A DNA stretch of 21,455 nt, taken from Bremia lactucae (taxonomy: Eukaryota; Oomycota; Peronosporomycetes; Peronosporales; Peronosporaceae). The stretch lies in contig NW_027152031.1 of NCBI RefSeq assembly GCF_004359215.1, forward strand, positions 1,214,542-1,235,996, given 5' to 3'. Numbering within the stretch: position 1 is the stretch's first letter; every line of letters starts with the position of its first letter. A program made the position numbers and the translations under genes. Under the pieces are notes generated by a model. The model saw only the letters and a list, made by a program, of their open reading frames with translations. It did not search any database and was not told where the DNA came from. Shown piece after piece: positions 7,603 to 17,528 of the stretch.

Positions 7603-10600
7603 TTAATCGGCGCTACCTGACTTTTGGCGCGCTAGTTTTTGGGCCTTAAGCGAGGCTAGAGTAGGGCGTTCGAACTGTGATTTGCCATGCTTGCGGTTTA
7701 CGTAGTACACACGGCCAGTGGAGCGTGACACCTTGGCCTCCCATCCAACAGGCAACGAAACCTCTGGCAACGCGTCCAAATTGAACGACTCACGCACTGG
7801 GCGATCCGCAGGTTTCGCGGCCGGCTTCACCTTTGCACTCTTCGAGCTAGCAGTGGTTACCAACGCATTGTTTTCGGGTTTGTTCGCCACCTCTTCTGGT
7901 TTGCTATTCGTTCGCTTGCTTCTGCTGTCGTACATACCCTTCACGACCGACATACGACCCTTGATACTCGACATCGCACCAGTAACCCCAACTTCCATGC
8001 TCTTTACAATCGTATTGCGCGTAGTAGAACTATTAGTAGGGCTATCTTCACCGTCGACCTCGGAGACGTCATGACCGTCACCGTTTTCAATCTTCTTATT
8101 TGTGTTCCAGAAACGAGTTCCTACACTCATGCTCGGCATGCGCGGAAAATGACGCTCCGACTGTCGAGTCTCCGACGAGCGCCCATTTAAATCATCCGAG
8201 CCAGTCAGCGAGTCCATCAGCACGGTTTCGCGCGGTTTTGTCTCCTTCTTGGAGCCCAGCGTGCGAAAGATTGACTTCTTAGGTGTAGCCTTTATCTCAG
8301 GAACGATACCATCTGCATGAAGTTTCGCGATCTGCTCAGTCAGCTTTTTGTTGTCAGCCTCAAGCTGCACTATTCTTTTGTCCTTTTCACGCACAGTGTC
8401 CTGCAACTGACGGAGCTTTACGTGATTACCAGCTGATGATACCTCTTTATCACTTTTAAACTTCTCGACTTCGGCTTTTAAGGCCTTCATGGAGACTTTC
8501 ATGACCTCGTTCTTCTCGCGGAGCTTTTTGTTCTCGTCTGTTAGAGTCTCGATCATCCCACCAGCATCAGCCATGACAACGCTTGAGGCAGCTGATGAGT
8601 CCGCAGTTGTCACGCTATTACGGCGCTGCAGCTGAGCATTTCGCTCTTGTTCGTCCTGCAGAGCGGCCTTTAACTTATGTAGCTGATAAGCCATATCCGC
8701 TTCACGTCGCTTTTCATCAAGCGCAGCCAAATACTTTGGTCGCTGTATCATCATACGAACCATAGACTGCACACGAATAACCATCGCGCGCATTTTTACG
8801 TAGCGATGACGCTTAACGAGGCCACGCATATATCGCTGGATAATGACTGCATAGTGGTTGCACTTAACGTCGGCAGCTACCTTGCGTCCCTGAATGCCTC
8901 GCCATTGGGCTTGCGCCAAAATGAGGCCTTTCAAAAAGGTGTTGTACCTGCGCATGGCAATGACGCACCGAATAACTGATTGCAACTTAATGATTGCTTC
9001 CAATTTTCTAAGATACTTAATACGTTGCGTGAAACCAACCATGGTATACTGCAGAAACGTAGCCTTGGCATCAAGGAACTTTTTGCGACGGTCCTCAAGT
9101 TCTTCGAGCACTCCCAACTGGAAGTACACGCGAGTTTTTCCCATCTGATATTGCCTGGGGGTCTCCAATTTCAGCTTGTCCATGAGCAACTGGCACTTTT
9201 CTTCTACAGTGTTGCCGCCACTAGGCACAAACAGCCAGAATTTGTTGAGGATTTCTGTGTGTTGCAACCGATTCGGGTAGGCTGCACGGGAAATGCGAAT
9301 AGCTTCAATGACACCAGCACACCGCAATTGAGACACCACCATGCTTTGATCCATCACCGTTGCGCTCTTTATCGGATTGGGCTTTATGCAACGCACATAG
9401 TGCACATGAGTCGAGTTAATGTTGGCCATTAATTCCGTTAGACTTTCTTTAAATTGAGTGCCGACAGTCGTGATGGACAGAGCGCCACCCCGTTTGCGTC
9501 GACCACCTGAAGCTTCCAGAACAGCTTGCGTAGGATCCTCCTTCGGCTCAAAAAGCTTGGCAATAAATGGTTTGTCAGAACCCCGCATAAGCTCGGATAA
9601 GTCAGGCAGCAACGAATCTTTGTGTTTCTCAAGGAACCCAACTGAGTCATACATTACGGGAGCAGCATAGTGCTTGATAAGAAATTCGGTCCGCGACGTC
9701 CGAGGAAATTCAATGACGTGTGCCATATCCTCCTTATGCAATGACGTCACCTTGGACATAAATGACTCTTCATTACCCTTCGGCCGCATCACCTCTTCAT
9801 TCAACAGCGAAATAATCCCCATACGGGACTCAATCACATTTAAAACATCCTGGTTGTCCGCGTATTCAATGTGGTCCCACACGATCCCTTCCTCCTCGTA
9901 TTCAATCTGTACAGTTTTGAACACGTCTTGCGTAAATTTTTGCTGCAACTTCTCGTTAGCAAAATTGATACAAAACTGCTCAAATGAGTTATGCTTAAAA
10001 TGCTCAAAACCAAAAATATCGAGCACTCCCACGTGATTAGCCATATTGGCATCGTCAGCGAGTGACTGATTAATAGTAGTCACAAGCCAGTCAAACACAT
10101 TCGAGTAAATAGCCTTAGCGAGAGCATCACGGCAGTCCATGGCCAGCTCTTTCTTGAGCGGCACGCTGTATACATCATTCACGGCACGCATTGTACGCGA
10201 GCAAAGCGCCGTCTGAAGAGCCTCCCATGTGACACCAAGCATCTGCGTGGTGGACTGTGCACCATCGTCAGACTCACTGATAAGAGACTTTTCGTCATCC
10301 GTCGGATCCGATAGCAGCTGTACCTCACCAAGGTGGAGCACACCTGCTAGCACTTCAAATAATGGTTGCTGGTCATCGTAAGAAAGACCGACTAGTTCGA
10401 GAGCCTCGCGTGTCTTGTTAAAGTGTTTTTCATCGGACAAGCCTTCGATCTTCTGTGCCGTATTGTTCCCTGTGTAAGCGTAATGCTTGGACGGATCGAG
10501 CTGCAGCTCTGATGCAACATCAGAAGAATCGATAAGTTGATAAAATATGTGGTAGTTGCGCTCAGGCGCTTCGTGCTGAATGACACGCGTCTTCTCCAGC

Positions 10601-11373
10601 AAGTATGTCCGGCACTTAGCGCCAACAAGTGTGCCGTTTAGATCAAATTGCAGCTGTGTGAATTTGCCAAATCGGCTGGAATTGTCATTTCGGACGGTTT
10701 TGGCATTACCAAAGGATTCAAGAAGCGGGTTCACTTCAATAATCTTCTTAATCGTGGAATTATTAAGGCCGCCAGCAATTGTAGCCAAATGATTCATAAG
10801 AATCTTCGTTGTCTCAGTTTTACCAGCCCCAGACTCACCACTAACCAAGATAGATTGGTTGATCTCCGAGCATCGCATACCCTCATAAGCAGCGACGGAT
10901 GTGGCGTACACATGTGGCGGCAACTCCTCTTTAGGCTGGTTAAGGTAGCGCATGTGCTGCTCTTCCGCGTAAAGATCTGGAAGCCACTTATAGGGATTAA
11001 CTGCGATACATATATCGCCCGTGTAAGTATACGGTAACTCGCAGAGAAAGCGCTTTTTGACATTGTACAAAATGGCTGCCTCGTGCAGGTAATTAAGTGT
11101 AATCATGTCCTCGATTCCCTCAGAACCCACATTCTCATTCTGGTATGGAAGCGACTCAAGCTGATGCACAGCAAGAAGGGCCTTGGTCTTTTTGGACAAC
11201 ATGTCGACGCAGCGCTCCTCAAGCTTACCATTGGGCAACTCAACCTTGCAATATATTTTGCGCGTCTTTCCATCACCCGAATTCTCGTCGCGCGTTACCT
11301 CGGCCGCGAGCCACACATGTGTCTCGTCTGGAACGAAACACTTGGCACCTGTCACCATCTGAAGGTCACTCAT
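7603..11373 (-). CDS. Unconventional myosin heavy chain with IQ, coiled coil and WW domain (1256 aa)
   Basis: An actin-based motor that hydrolyses ATP. The motor domain (about residues 55-765) has P-loop GESGAGKT 179-186, switch I NDNSSR 229-234, switch II DIFGFE 452-457, a basic loop 2 (RRKR 625-628) and the relay/converter region LRCAGVIEAIR. The TEDS-rule site is acidic (D400), so heavy-chain phosphorylation should not be needed for activity. Five IQ-type light-chain sites follow (about 771-881), then predicted coiled coil (887-918, 940-1018), a basic Ser-rich linker and a C-terminal WW domain (1206-1237). There the second signature Trp is Phe (SQFERP). I chose ATG at 11373: it is the first ATG after an in-frame TGA at 11419-11421. 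The extension to 11391 would start with GTG. It is a single exon with no defects. IQ-plus-WW myosins are known from oomycetes; I do not assign a class number. Confidence 0.95.
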   Translation of the reverse strand: MSDLQMVTGAKCFVPDETHVWLAAEVTRDENSGDGKTRKIYCKVELPNGKLEERCVDMLSKKTKALLAVHQLESLPYQNENVGSEGIEDMITLNYLHEAAILYNVKKRFLCELPYTYTGDICIAVNPYKWLPDLYAEEQHMRYLNQPKEELPPHVYATSVAAYEGMRCSEINQSILVSGESGAGKTETTKILMNHLATIAGGLNNSTIKKIIEVNPLLESFGNAKTVRNDNSSRFGKFTQLQFDLNGTLVGAKCRTYLLEKTRVIQHEAPERNYHIFYQLIDSSDVASELQLDPSKHYAYTGNNTAQKIEGLSDEKHFNKTREALELVGLSYDDQQPLFEVLAGVLHLGEVQLLSDPTDDEKSLISESDDGAQSTTQMLGVTWEALQTALCSRTMRAVNDVYSVPLKKELAMDCRDALAKAIYSNVFDWLVTTINQSLADDANMANHVGVLDIFGFEHFKHNSFEQFCINFANEKLQQKFTQDVFKTVQIEYEEEGIVWDHIEYADNQDVLNVIESRMGIISLLNEEVMRPKGNEESFMSKVTSLHKEDMAHVIEFPRTSRTEFLIKHYAAPVMYDSVGFLEKHKDSLLPDLSELMRGSDKPFIAKLFEPKEDPTQAVLEASGGRRKRGGALSITTVGTQFKESLTELMANINSTHVHYVRCIKPNPIKSATVMDQSMVVSQLRCAGVIEAIRISRAAYPNRLQHTEILNKFWLFVPSGGNTVEEKCQLLMDKLKLETPRQYQMGKTRVYFQLGVLEELEDRRKKFLDAKATFLQYTMVGFTQRIKYLRKLEAIIKLQSVIRCVIAMRRYNTFLKGLILAQAQWRGIQGRKVAADVKCNHYAVIIQRYMRGLVKRHRYVKMRAMVIRVQSMVRMMIQRPKYLAALDEKRREADMAYQLHKLKAALQDEQERNAQLQRRNSVTTADSSAASSVVMADAGGMIETLTDENKKLREKNEVMKVSMKALKAEVEKFKSDKEVSSAGNHVKLRQLQDTVREKDKRIVQLEADNKKLTEQIAKLHADGIVPEIKATPKKSIFRTLGSKKETKPRETVLMDSLTGSDDLNGRSSETRQSERHFPRMPSMSVGTRFWNTNKKIENGDGHDVSEVDGEDSPTNSSTTRNTIVKSMEVGVTGAMSSIKGRMSVVKGMYDSRSKRTNSKPEEVANKPENNALVTTASSKSAKVKPAAKPADRPVRESFNLDALPEVSLPVGWEAKVSRSTGRVYYVNRKHGKSQFERPTLASLKAQKLARQKSGSAD

Positions 11374-11443
11374 GCTGTCTGAAGGTCCCACACGGCGGCT
11401 TCTCTCACGTCCGAGAAGTCAAGAAGCTAGAGCTAAGGACAGT

Positions 11444-11458
11444 CTAAACCAGAATGGG
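11444..11458 (-). promoter_or_regulatory. Weak initiator candidate for the myosin gene
   Basis: On the minus strand CCATTCTGGTTTAG resembles the oomycete initiator plus flanking pattern (YCAYTYYNNWTTT). It would give a leader of about 80 nt before ATG 11373. The match is partial. Confidence 0.25.
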
Positions 11459-11484
11459 TCGACTTGAGCTAGCTAGAGGGGGGC

Positions 11485-11528
11485 TTGCAAGATACCGTGT
11501 ATTACCGGTAGATGGCGTCATCTTGCAA
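11485..11528. repeat. TTGCAAGAT...ATCTTGCAA inverted repeat upstream of myosin
   Basis: Perfect 9-bp arms (11485-11493, 11520-11528) enclose 26 bases containing ACCGGT and GGCGTCATC. Read on the minus strand, the right part is TTGCAAGATGACGCCAT, which matches 15 of 17 bases of the copia U3 segment at 5561-5577. It may be a shared bZIP-type site or a small repeat relic. Confidence 0.55.
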
Positions 11529-11640
11529 CTGGGAAGCTTGACCATTTAAGTTTAGTATTCGTACTCTTTTTAAACAATGTTTGTCATCTAGGCGGCGCAG
11601 CTGGCACCTGCACGTGGCAATTTGCAAGGCAATCGGCTGG

Positions 11641-11808
11641 TATATAAGTTTTGAAAATCAGTGCCGCAAGACGACCAGTTTGCGTTTATATTGAAAGCGT
11701 GCAAAAATGGCGTATGGTTACTCTCTGATGGGTCGTCATGTTCGTTTTCTGCATCAAATGATTTATCGCACAGATACTGATCAAAATACCTTCGTTATCT
11801 CTGTTTAG
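11641..11808 (+). CDS. Small ORF (33 aa) behind a TATA-like box, doubtful
   Basis: TATATAAG at 11641-11648 precedes ATG at 11707 in a good start context (AAAAATGGCG). The frame encodes 33 residues and stops at 11808. It resembles no family that I know. It is placed divergently from the myosin gene. It could be a short gene, the first exon of a gene broken by the gypsy element at 12190, or chance. From 11809 to 12189 I see only AT-rich sequence. Confidence 0.15.
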
Positions 11809-12189
11809 CTAAATCAGCAAAATATCAAAAGTAACCCGTAAGAAACTGTAATAGCTCCTGAATTTTTTTAGTCCTACATCATGTCCTTATCTACCAATTA
11901 ATTAAGCGAGACAGAGCGATCAACGCATCTGTAAAGAGTAAATTCATTGGTACCGGGTATATTCACTTGGTGAGAAGGATGCATATACTTAATGACTGAG
12001 GTCTGGGCCACGCAATAGAAAGACGCTAAATCTTGAGCTCTTTGACTAGGATAATATTGAAATTGTCGACCTTTGGCTTAATTTGGTTACATTAGCAATA
12101 ATGAGTTGAGAAAATAAAATTGACATTTTATTGATTAGCTGATATGTCCAGAATCAACAGAAAAAAAATGTTTAGGTCTTGCATTGTTC

Positions 12190-12560
12190 TGTAATGGGGT
12201 TCACTTCGGTTGGTGAACCGTTGTTCTGGTACCTCAACTGTTGTCAGTGCAGGTTGGATTACATTTACTTTATGGGTATAATACCCTTTTCTTCTATTTA
12301 AAATAGTAAGTCACTAAAATTCCATTTAATATGGGTAACATATGTTGTAGCCGTCAGATATAAATCTGGCGGCCAAAATCTGGCGGCCAAAATCTATTTT
12401 GATTTGGCTAGGTAAGGTTTTAAATTTATACAATTAAATAAAGTTCGGTTTCCCTTTGATCTTACAGCGTATAGTGCCTTGCTAAGGCTTGCGCATTGAT
12501 CTACGAGAGAAAGAAACCTTTCTAAGGTATATAGAACAAGGAATCCCTCAAATCCCTGTG
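12190..12560 (+). repeat. Gypsy-1 left LTR, 3' end lost
   Basis: It begins TGTAATGGGG. It aligns to 18305 onward through TTACATTTACTTTATG, the hairpin, CTTACAGCGTATAGT, and a conserved block GCGCATTGATCTACGAGAGA near 12491. After GGTATATAG (12533) it loses register with the right LTR, and the terminal GCCGTTACA is gone. A short unit AATCTGGCGGCCAA is duplicated in tandem here but single in the right LTR. Confidence 0.8.
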
Positions 12561-12570
12561 CGTATCAACC

Positions 12571-12668
12571 TCCCCCAGTGCCGATTCAACGATCACCACC
12601 CTTCCAGAGTCTGGTTCCTTCCCCCAGTTCCGATTCAACGATCACCACCCTTCCAGAGTCTGGTTCCT
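12571..12668. repeat. 49-bp tandem duplication
   Basis: 12571-12619 and 12620-12668 are the same 49-bp unit (TCCCCCAGTKCCGATTCAAC...), differing at one base (G or T). The near identity means the duplication is far younger than the surrounding decayed elements. Confidence 0.9.
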
Positions 12669-12679
12669 TTGCCATCCTC

Positions 12680-14118
12680 GCAATACGAGATGCCATTATA
12701 ATCCTCAATGAGGTGCTGATAGTCGCACAAGCGGGTTCAATGGTTTCATACGAAAGATGACCCAACCTTTGGTGAAAATGATACAATGTACTATTTTAGT
12801 TGTCGGTCCTGGGTGACTTTGATCCTTCAGCAAGCACACCGGTTATCACTTCTTTTGAGGACTTAAGGTTTGTTTCAGTCTCCACCGCTTGCACGTAGAG
12901 CACATTCTGTTTCATGTAAATGTCGAATATCACCATTCCATCTGACCTTTGTGTCAAGGTGCGAGAATAACCGATATATCCAAGACCAGAACCTTTGCAC
13001 TCGAGATTTCCATACGAAATAGTCTTTCTTGAAAGCTCGAAGCCAGGTATACCTCGGTAACTGTGATTTGTTTTTCACGACCTTGAGCCATCACCGTCAA
13101 AACCACATTTCCGACTCGAGTGAGTCGGATTATCTCGCCATCAGCTAAATGGCACTCCGATTGACACGGTTTTGGATTTTTAGTAGATATTTATCGCTTA
13201 CGAGATGTCTGCTAGACGCACTGTCTAGTATTCAGGCATCTGAATTCAAGCTTTCAGCAATATCGTTTGAGTTATCGAAATCGTTGCGGTTTCCTCTGGC
13301 CTCTTGAATCGCCAAAACTATATTGTCGGTTGATTTTCCGTGTCGGCCAGTATTTCGACATTCTCGTTTGGAATTGCAGTCGGATTTCACGTAACCGACT
13401 ATACCGCAATTGTAACACGTACGGGTCTCCTTGCGCACAATCTTATCTTCAATGTTAGCCAACACCTCTTTTCCAAAAGCTCGGCCCGATCGAGATTCGA
13501 GCTCGATTGCTTGGGCAAAATGAGCCAATTCCTTAGCTTGAACCGAAAAATCGGTTCTTTGAGTTGAGTACTTAGCCATTAAGATGAAAGCCAAATCAGG
13601 GGAGGCGTATCTGACAATATTGGTCCAGTACTTGTTGCTCCCCGCCCCCTGCTGCATCGCTCACAGCCATCAAGTATAAAAAATGCTCAGGCCAAGATCG
13701 CCTTGCCTCTTTTTTGTTAGTAAAGAGTTTAATTGCTTGAGCAGCAGTTATTGGTGTCTTGAACGTGTCATGCATCCTCTGCACCACGTATTGTAGAGTT
13801 GGTATAACTTGCCACCATGAATCCACTTGTTTGCTGAAATATTTTTTGGCAGTGCCCGTAAGATATTGTCCAAAAACGTTAGTTTTGACACTTTCAGTCC
13901 AAATATATCCACATGTTTCTTGGGCCATGTCAACCTGTCTCCAAACGTATTTCCCAAATAAAAAAACTGATCCCAGACCAGCATATACTTCGGTCCCATC
14001 GAATTTTCGGATAGCCAACTTTCGTTGTCTGGCATCCGGGTTCCTGTAATTTGCCAGTTGTGATTACGAGCTTCTCACGACCAACATGTATTTCGTGAGC
14101 AAAAGGGAAGCAGACCAA
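12680..14118 (-). pseudogene. Copia remnant: Gag, protease, start of integrase
   Basis: On the minus strand, going left, a copia Gag is read from about 14118 ([11 protein letters not shown], then [18 protein letters not shown], then [16 protein letters not shown]). A degenerate zinc knuckle follows, CYNCGIVGYVKSDC, with Tyr in place of His. Next comes frameshifted protease-type sequence (about 13160-12830, with stops) and a GAG-pre-integrase motif, FHQRLGHLSYETIE (about 12775-12735). Several frameshifts and stops make it non-functional. It sits inside Gypsy-1 in the opposite orientation and is unrelated in sequence to the intact copia at 1143. The left limit is uncertain because the 49-bp duplication follows. 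Confidence 0.75.
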
Positions 14119-14177
14119 AAACGCTCAGTCAAAAAAGGACACAGGTATCAGCTCCCTAATCGATCGAATTGGGGGGG

Positions 14178-14300
14178 GTGGTCTGTTCAGATTTGAAGGG
14201 TCCTATGACGCCTAAGGACAGACTTGGAAACAAATACCTAGTCAACTATATCGAATACAAATCCAATTATTGGAAGGTGTTCTTGGCACCAACAAAAGGC
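14178..14300 (+). pseudogene. Copia integrase core fragment, reversed relative to its Gag
   Basis: Forty-one open codons encode SDLKGPMTPKDRLGNKYLVN followed by a KSNYWKVFLAPTKG block. This is the first part of a copia integrase core, with the catalytic Asp in CSDLKGP. It lies on the plus strand about 60 bases from the N-terminal end of the minus-strand copia Gag, so the two parts are head to head. They may come from one rearranged element or two. 14301-14519 holds no clear gene. Confidence 0.65.
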
Positions 14301-14519
14301 TTAAGACCGAGTTGTTAAGGGTGCAATATCCCTGAGACATATGGGGTGGCACGTCTAAGTCCACCGAGTGTGGTCGGCCGAGGTGGCACCATACTGGTGT
14401 CTTTTGTGACACTATTGGCAAGTTGCCGGGGCATTTCGGGTCAAACCCTTCTAATGCACTTGAAGTGACACGTAAAAGAGACTGGAAAAAGAATTTGAAA
14501 TTACATAACTCCTCGTCAA

Positions 14520-15085
14520 ATGTCGGATTGGACATTAATTCTGGTACAAGCCAATAAATGTTGGAAAAAGCTGGGAACATGGATGTCCCGGTCTATAAGA
14601 GGCGTATTGTCTCGACACCGAGACAGAAAATACGCGAAACGCCTAACGTCACACAGTGATGCGAACGAGCAGTTGCAAACGCTTGTAAACTGTGTGACCA
14701 GTTACATCGAAGGAGAAGTTTGTCTTGAGGTAGTCCCTTCGTTACATGCTTTTTGAGCTAGACGGAATGTCTGTTGGTGAGTTCGGCCGAGTCTTAAAGG
14801 CTAGCGACTTTTTTGAAATACACATAAGCTGCATTTAGTTCGCGGAGTGGATCGTCGATCCTTAAAAACCCCACGGGCCCATTCTGTCCCTTACTTAAGG
14901 AATTTCAAGCTGTGATTTGTACCAAATCCACCATCGGCTTTATCTCCAAATTAAGGTGTACGTCATGAAATTGACTTGGTTCCTGGAACCAAATACTGTG
15001 TTACACGACAGTGGACTTTTCCAAAGGAACATTGTGACGTCATTGACGATTTCTCCGTGCTAAGCACGAGGCGAGAATAGCGCTG
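14520..15085 (+). pseudogene. Gypsy-1 protease-RT linker and RT N-terminus, broken
   Basis: Three pieces in different frames form the region before an RT palm. ...GEVCLEVVPSLHAF runs to 14756, DGMSVGEFGRVLKASDF starts at 14761, and GVRHEIDLVPGTKYCVTRQW starts near 14955 and continues to about 15050. The last is the conserved 'HxIDL.PG....' entry of a gypsy RT. The palm motifs (LDLxxGYxQ, YxDD) are absent: by about 15195 the sequence is already in RNase H. A deletion of several hundred bases is the simplest reading. Confidence 0.7.
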
Positions 15086-15194
15086 ATATGGCTAGGCCAT
15101 GTCCAACCTCCTTAAAAAGGACACAGATTGATGCTGGACTAGCACCGAGAATGATGCTTTTATAACAAGGATAGTCTTATCCATGCCCTGATTC

Positions 15195-16345
15195 CGGCTC
15201 TTCCAAATTTCAACTGGTCTTTTAGCGTCGTCTGCGAAGCATCGAATTTGTGATCGACAGTGCTCTGTCACAAACAGATAATGATGGGCGAGAACGTGTA
15301 GTTGCGTTCTAGTCTAGAAAGCTTAAAGCTTTAAGAAATAACTATCCAGTTCATGACAAAGAAGTACTTGCAATGAAGTATGCTCTTGTCAAATTTAGAG
15401 CCATCTGCTAGGCTCTAAGCCGTTTGTGATATATACAGATCCTACATTTTCACGCACTGCGACTATGCCGCTCCAACTCTCTCAGGGAATGGCTTTCATT
15501 TTACGTCAATTACGATTTCGAAGAAAAATATAAGCCTTGCAAGCTGAATGATTTGGCTGATGCCTTATCACGCAGGCCGGATTATGAGCTCTCTCATTCA
15601 ACGACTATAACGTCACCTATTACTGAATTAATCTTTTCGGCTTACGTCAAAGATAAACAGTATGTAGCTCTGCTACGAGCTTTAAAGAGCACTGAGTCGG
15701 ACATTAAAATTGTCGGCACGTTTGCGTGCGAGCTTACATGAATTTCTATCGACAACGGCTTGTTACTTTATTGCACGGATGCTGCGGATTTCCCGCGCGT
15801 CGTTGCTCCTCATGATGAGGACTAAACGTATCGAATTTCTATGAGGCACCTGATACTTTTCTTAGTGGTCATCACCGTAGAGAAAAGACCTACGGCTTCG
15901 TAAGCCAGATCCAATGGTGGCCAAAGCTTTACAAATGGGTAAGCACATACGTTCAGCATGCGAAACTTGCCAACTGGTTAAACCCTCGGCTCATGCTGCT
16001 GCGCCACTGGTCAGTCTGCCCGTACCCACAGAGTGTTGGGAGTCCATTTGTATGGATTTTGTGTTTGGCTTACCAAAAGATTCGGTCAGTAACACCGTCG
16101 TGGTATTTGTTGACCGGTTGAGCACAATGGCTTATCTAGCAGCTGTGCCGGATGCCATTGACGGTGAAGGCACAGCAAAGCTGTTTATTGATTGCGTGTT
16201 TCGACAACACGGTTTGCCTGTGGCAGTTGTCTCTGATCGAGACCCCCATTTCACAGGTTGATTCTTAAAATCGATTTTCCGAGTGCTTAACACCAGATTG
16301 GACATGTCCACAGCAGACCATCCGCAGACCGATGCGCAACTTCTC
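15195..16345 (+). pseudogene. Gypsy-1 RNase H and integrase N-terminal/core, broken
   Basis: RNase H is recognised by PNFNWSFSVVCEASN (near 15205-15250) and VHDKEVLAMKYALVKFRA (near 15350-15400). It carries in-frame TAG codons and frameshifts. The linker LADALSRRPDYE starts at about 15549. The integrase zinc part (CETCQLVKPSAH, near 15960) and core follow. The core keeps MDFVFGLP with the first Asp and VSDRDPHFTG with the second Asp, and reads on to TADHPQTDAQ at about 16344. The third acidic residue is not on this strand; the next integrase segment is found inverted to the right. Confidence 0.85.
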
Positions 16346-17078
16346 CGCAAGGGCTTTGCTCGAATTGAGGGGCTCTTTTGACGCGGTATAAAACCGTTTG
16401 TTTTAATATTGGAACGTCAACAACCTCGTTTAGAGGGCCGACTAAATGTCCTGGTGAGGATGCGGCAATCTGCAGCGCGGCCGCCTGTCTCGGCGCAAGC
16501 GCCTCTGAGTCCACGTGGGAAGGGTCTCGATATGGCTTAAGCAAGCCCACGTAGAATACTGGGTGTGTATGCAGCTTGCGAGGACGGCTTAGCGTGTAAG
16601 CTAGGCCCTTCTTGGCCACGACCGTAAATGGACCAATAAAACGCGAGCGCAATTTGGTCTTAAAGACCGCAGAAACCAAATTTGTAGGTAATTTCTTAGC
16701 GTTGTGCGAAACTCGGTCTCCAACCGCCTACGCATCAATACAACTTCTGCCTTTCGCATCCGCTTGTTCTTTCTGTTTGGGTTGGCTATCCGCCATTGTG
16801 TCACGCACATGTCTAAAGACACTTATTCGCGTTGCGAGAGATTCGCTTACTTGTTTCCGAAAGGTAACAGGGCTGATATCAGCCTATCGGCTAATTCCCC
16901 CACCAAGCCCTGAATTGAGACCGTTTCCGTAGAACAAAGTATAGCCGGTAAAGGCATGTATAACGTTATTTAATGCAAACTCCACAAGCGGGAGCAGTGA
17001 TCTCCAGCGCTTTGGTGCTTAGCACACACTGCGCAGAATGTCTTCAATGACGCGATTGACACCTTCAGTCTGAACCCC
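16346..17078 (-). pseudogene. Gypsy integrase C-terminal part, inverted
   Basis: On the minus strand, from right to left, one frame contains QTEGVNRVIEDILRSVC (holding the third catalytic Glu), then VEFALNNVIHAFTGY, VRDTMADSQPKQKEQADAKG, KLRSRFIGPFTVV and THPVFYVGLLKPY (near 16550). Three in-frame stops interrupt it (17019-17021, 16884-16886, 16728-16730), but there is no frameshift. It begins with the motif that should follow the ...HPQTDAQ end of the plus-strand integrase. It ends before the chromodomain at 17102, so it looks like the missing middle of the same gene, flipped in place. Confidence 0.8.
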
Positions 17079-17101
17079 GCGCTTCAAAGCATCAAACGCT
17101 T

Positions 17102-17330
17102 CCACCGAGATTTCGGTTTCCTCCCGCGTTGCTCGATGAGCAAGGAAACCGTCAGTTTCACGAGGAGAAGCTTCTAAAGCAAAGTCGTCACAAGGGCGGA
17201 TACCTGTATCTGATGAAGTGGCTTGGGTACTTATCTTCGGAAAATTCATTAGGGTTTGAGGTACCCCTTCGGCAAGAGGGCCCGAACACCATTGACCCTT
17301 TTGAGCGCCGCGCTCAGGGTCAATTTACGT
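17102..17330 (+). pseudogene. Gypsy-1 chromodomain
   Basis: The plus frame LLDEQGNRQFHEEKLL, then HKGGYLYLMKWLGYLSSENS and FEVPLRQEGPN, is a chromodomain of the kind found at the integrase C-terminus of chromoviruses, where it helps target insertion. The aromatic cage region keeps Y and W (YLYLMKW), but the later conserved Trp of NSWE is Leu (NSLG). No stop appears until 17452; beyond about 17330 the sequence is not recognisable. Confidence 0.75.
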
Positions 17331-17528
17331 CAAACGATGCCTTCACCAATAGAGGTGGAATAAATGGATCTATAGCCTTAGTGCGGCTTGGATTCATGGT
17401 TGCGCCTGCAACTAAAGCACTGGAGTGCTGTTTAGATCTATCCTCATTTTGAGGCATTTACGCCGGACGTAACTGGTCTTTGGCTTTAAGCTTTGCAACA
17501 TTAGCAAAGCTTCCACTTAAAACGAACA

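Noticed and set aside
11374..11391. Six-residue N-terminal extension of the myosin
   Set aside because: It would need a GTG start; ATG at 11373 is the first ATG after the in-frame TGA at 11419-11421.
14242..14580. 112-codon minus ORF
   Set aside because: It overlaps plus-strand copia integrase and gypsy linker fragments and shows no family features of its own.
16287..16345. Left end of the 130-codon minus frame as part of integrase
   Set aside because: This stretch is antisense to the plus-strand integrase core (RLDMSTADHPQTDAQ); only sequence to the right of about 16346 is real minus coding.
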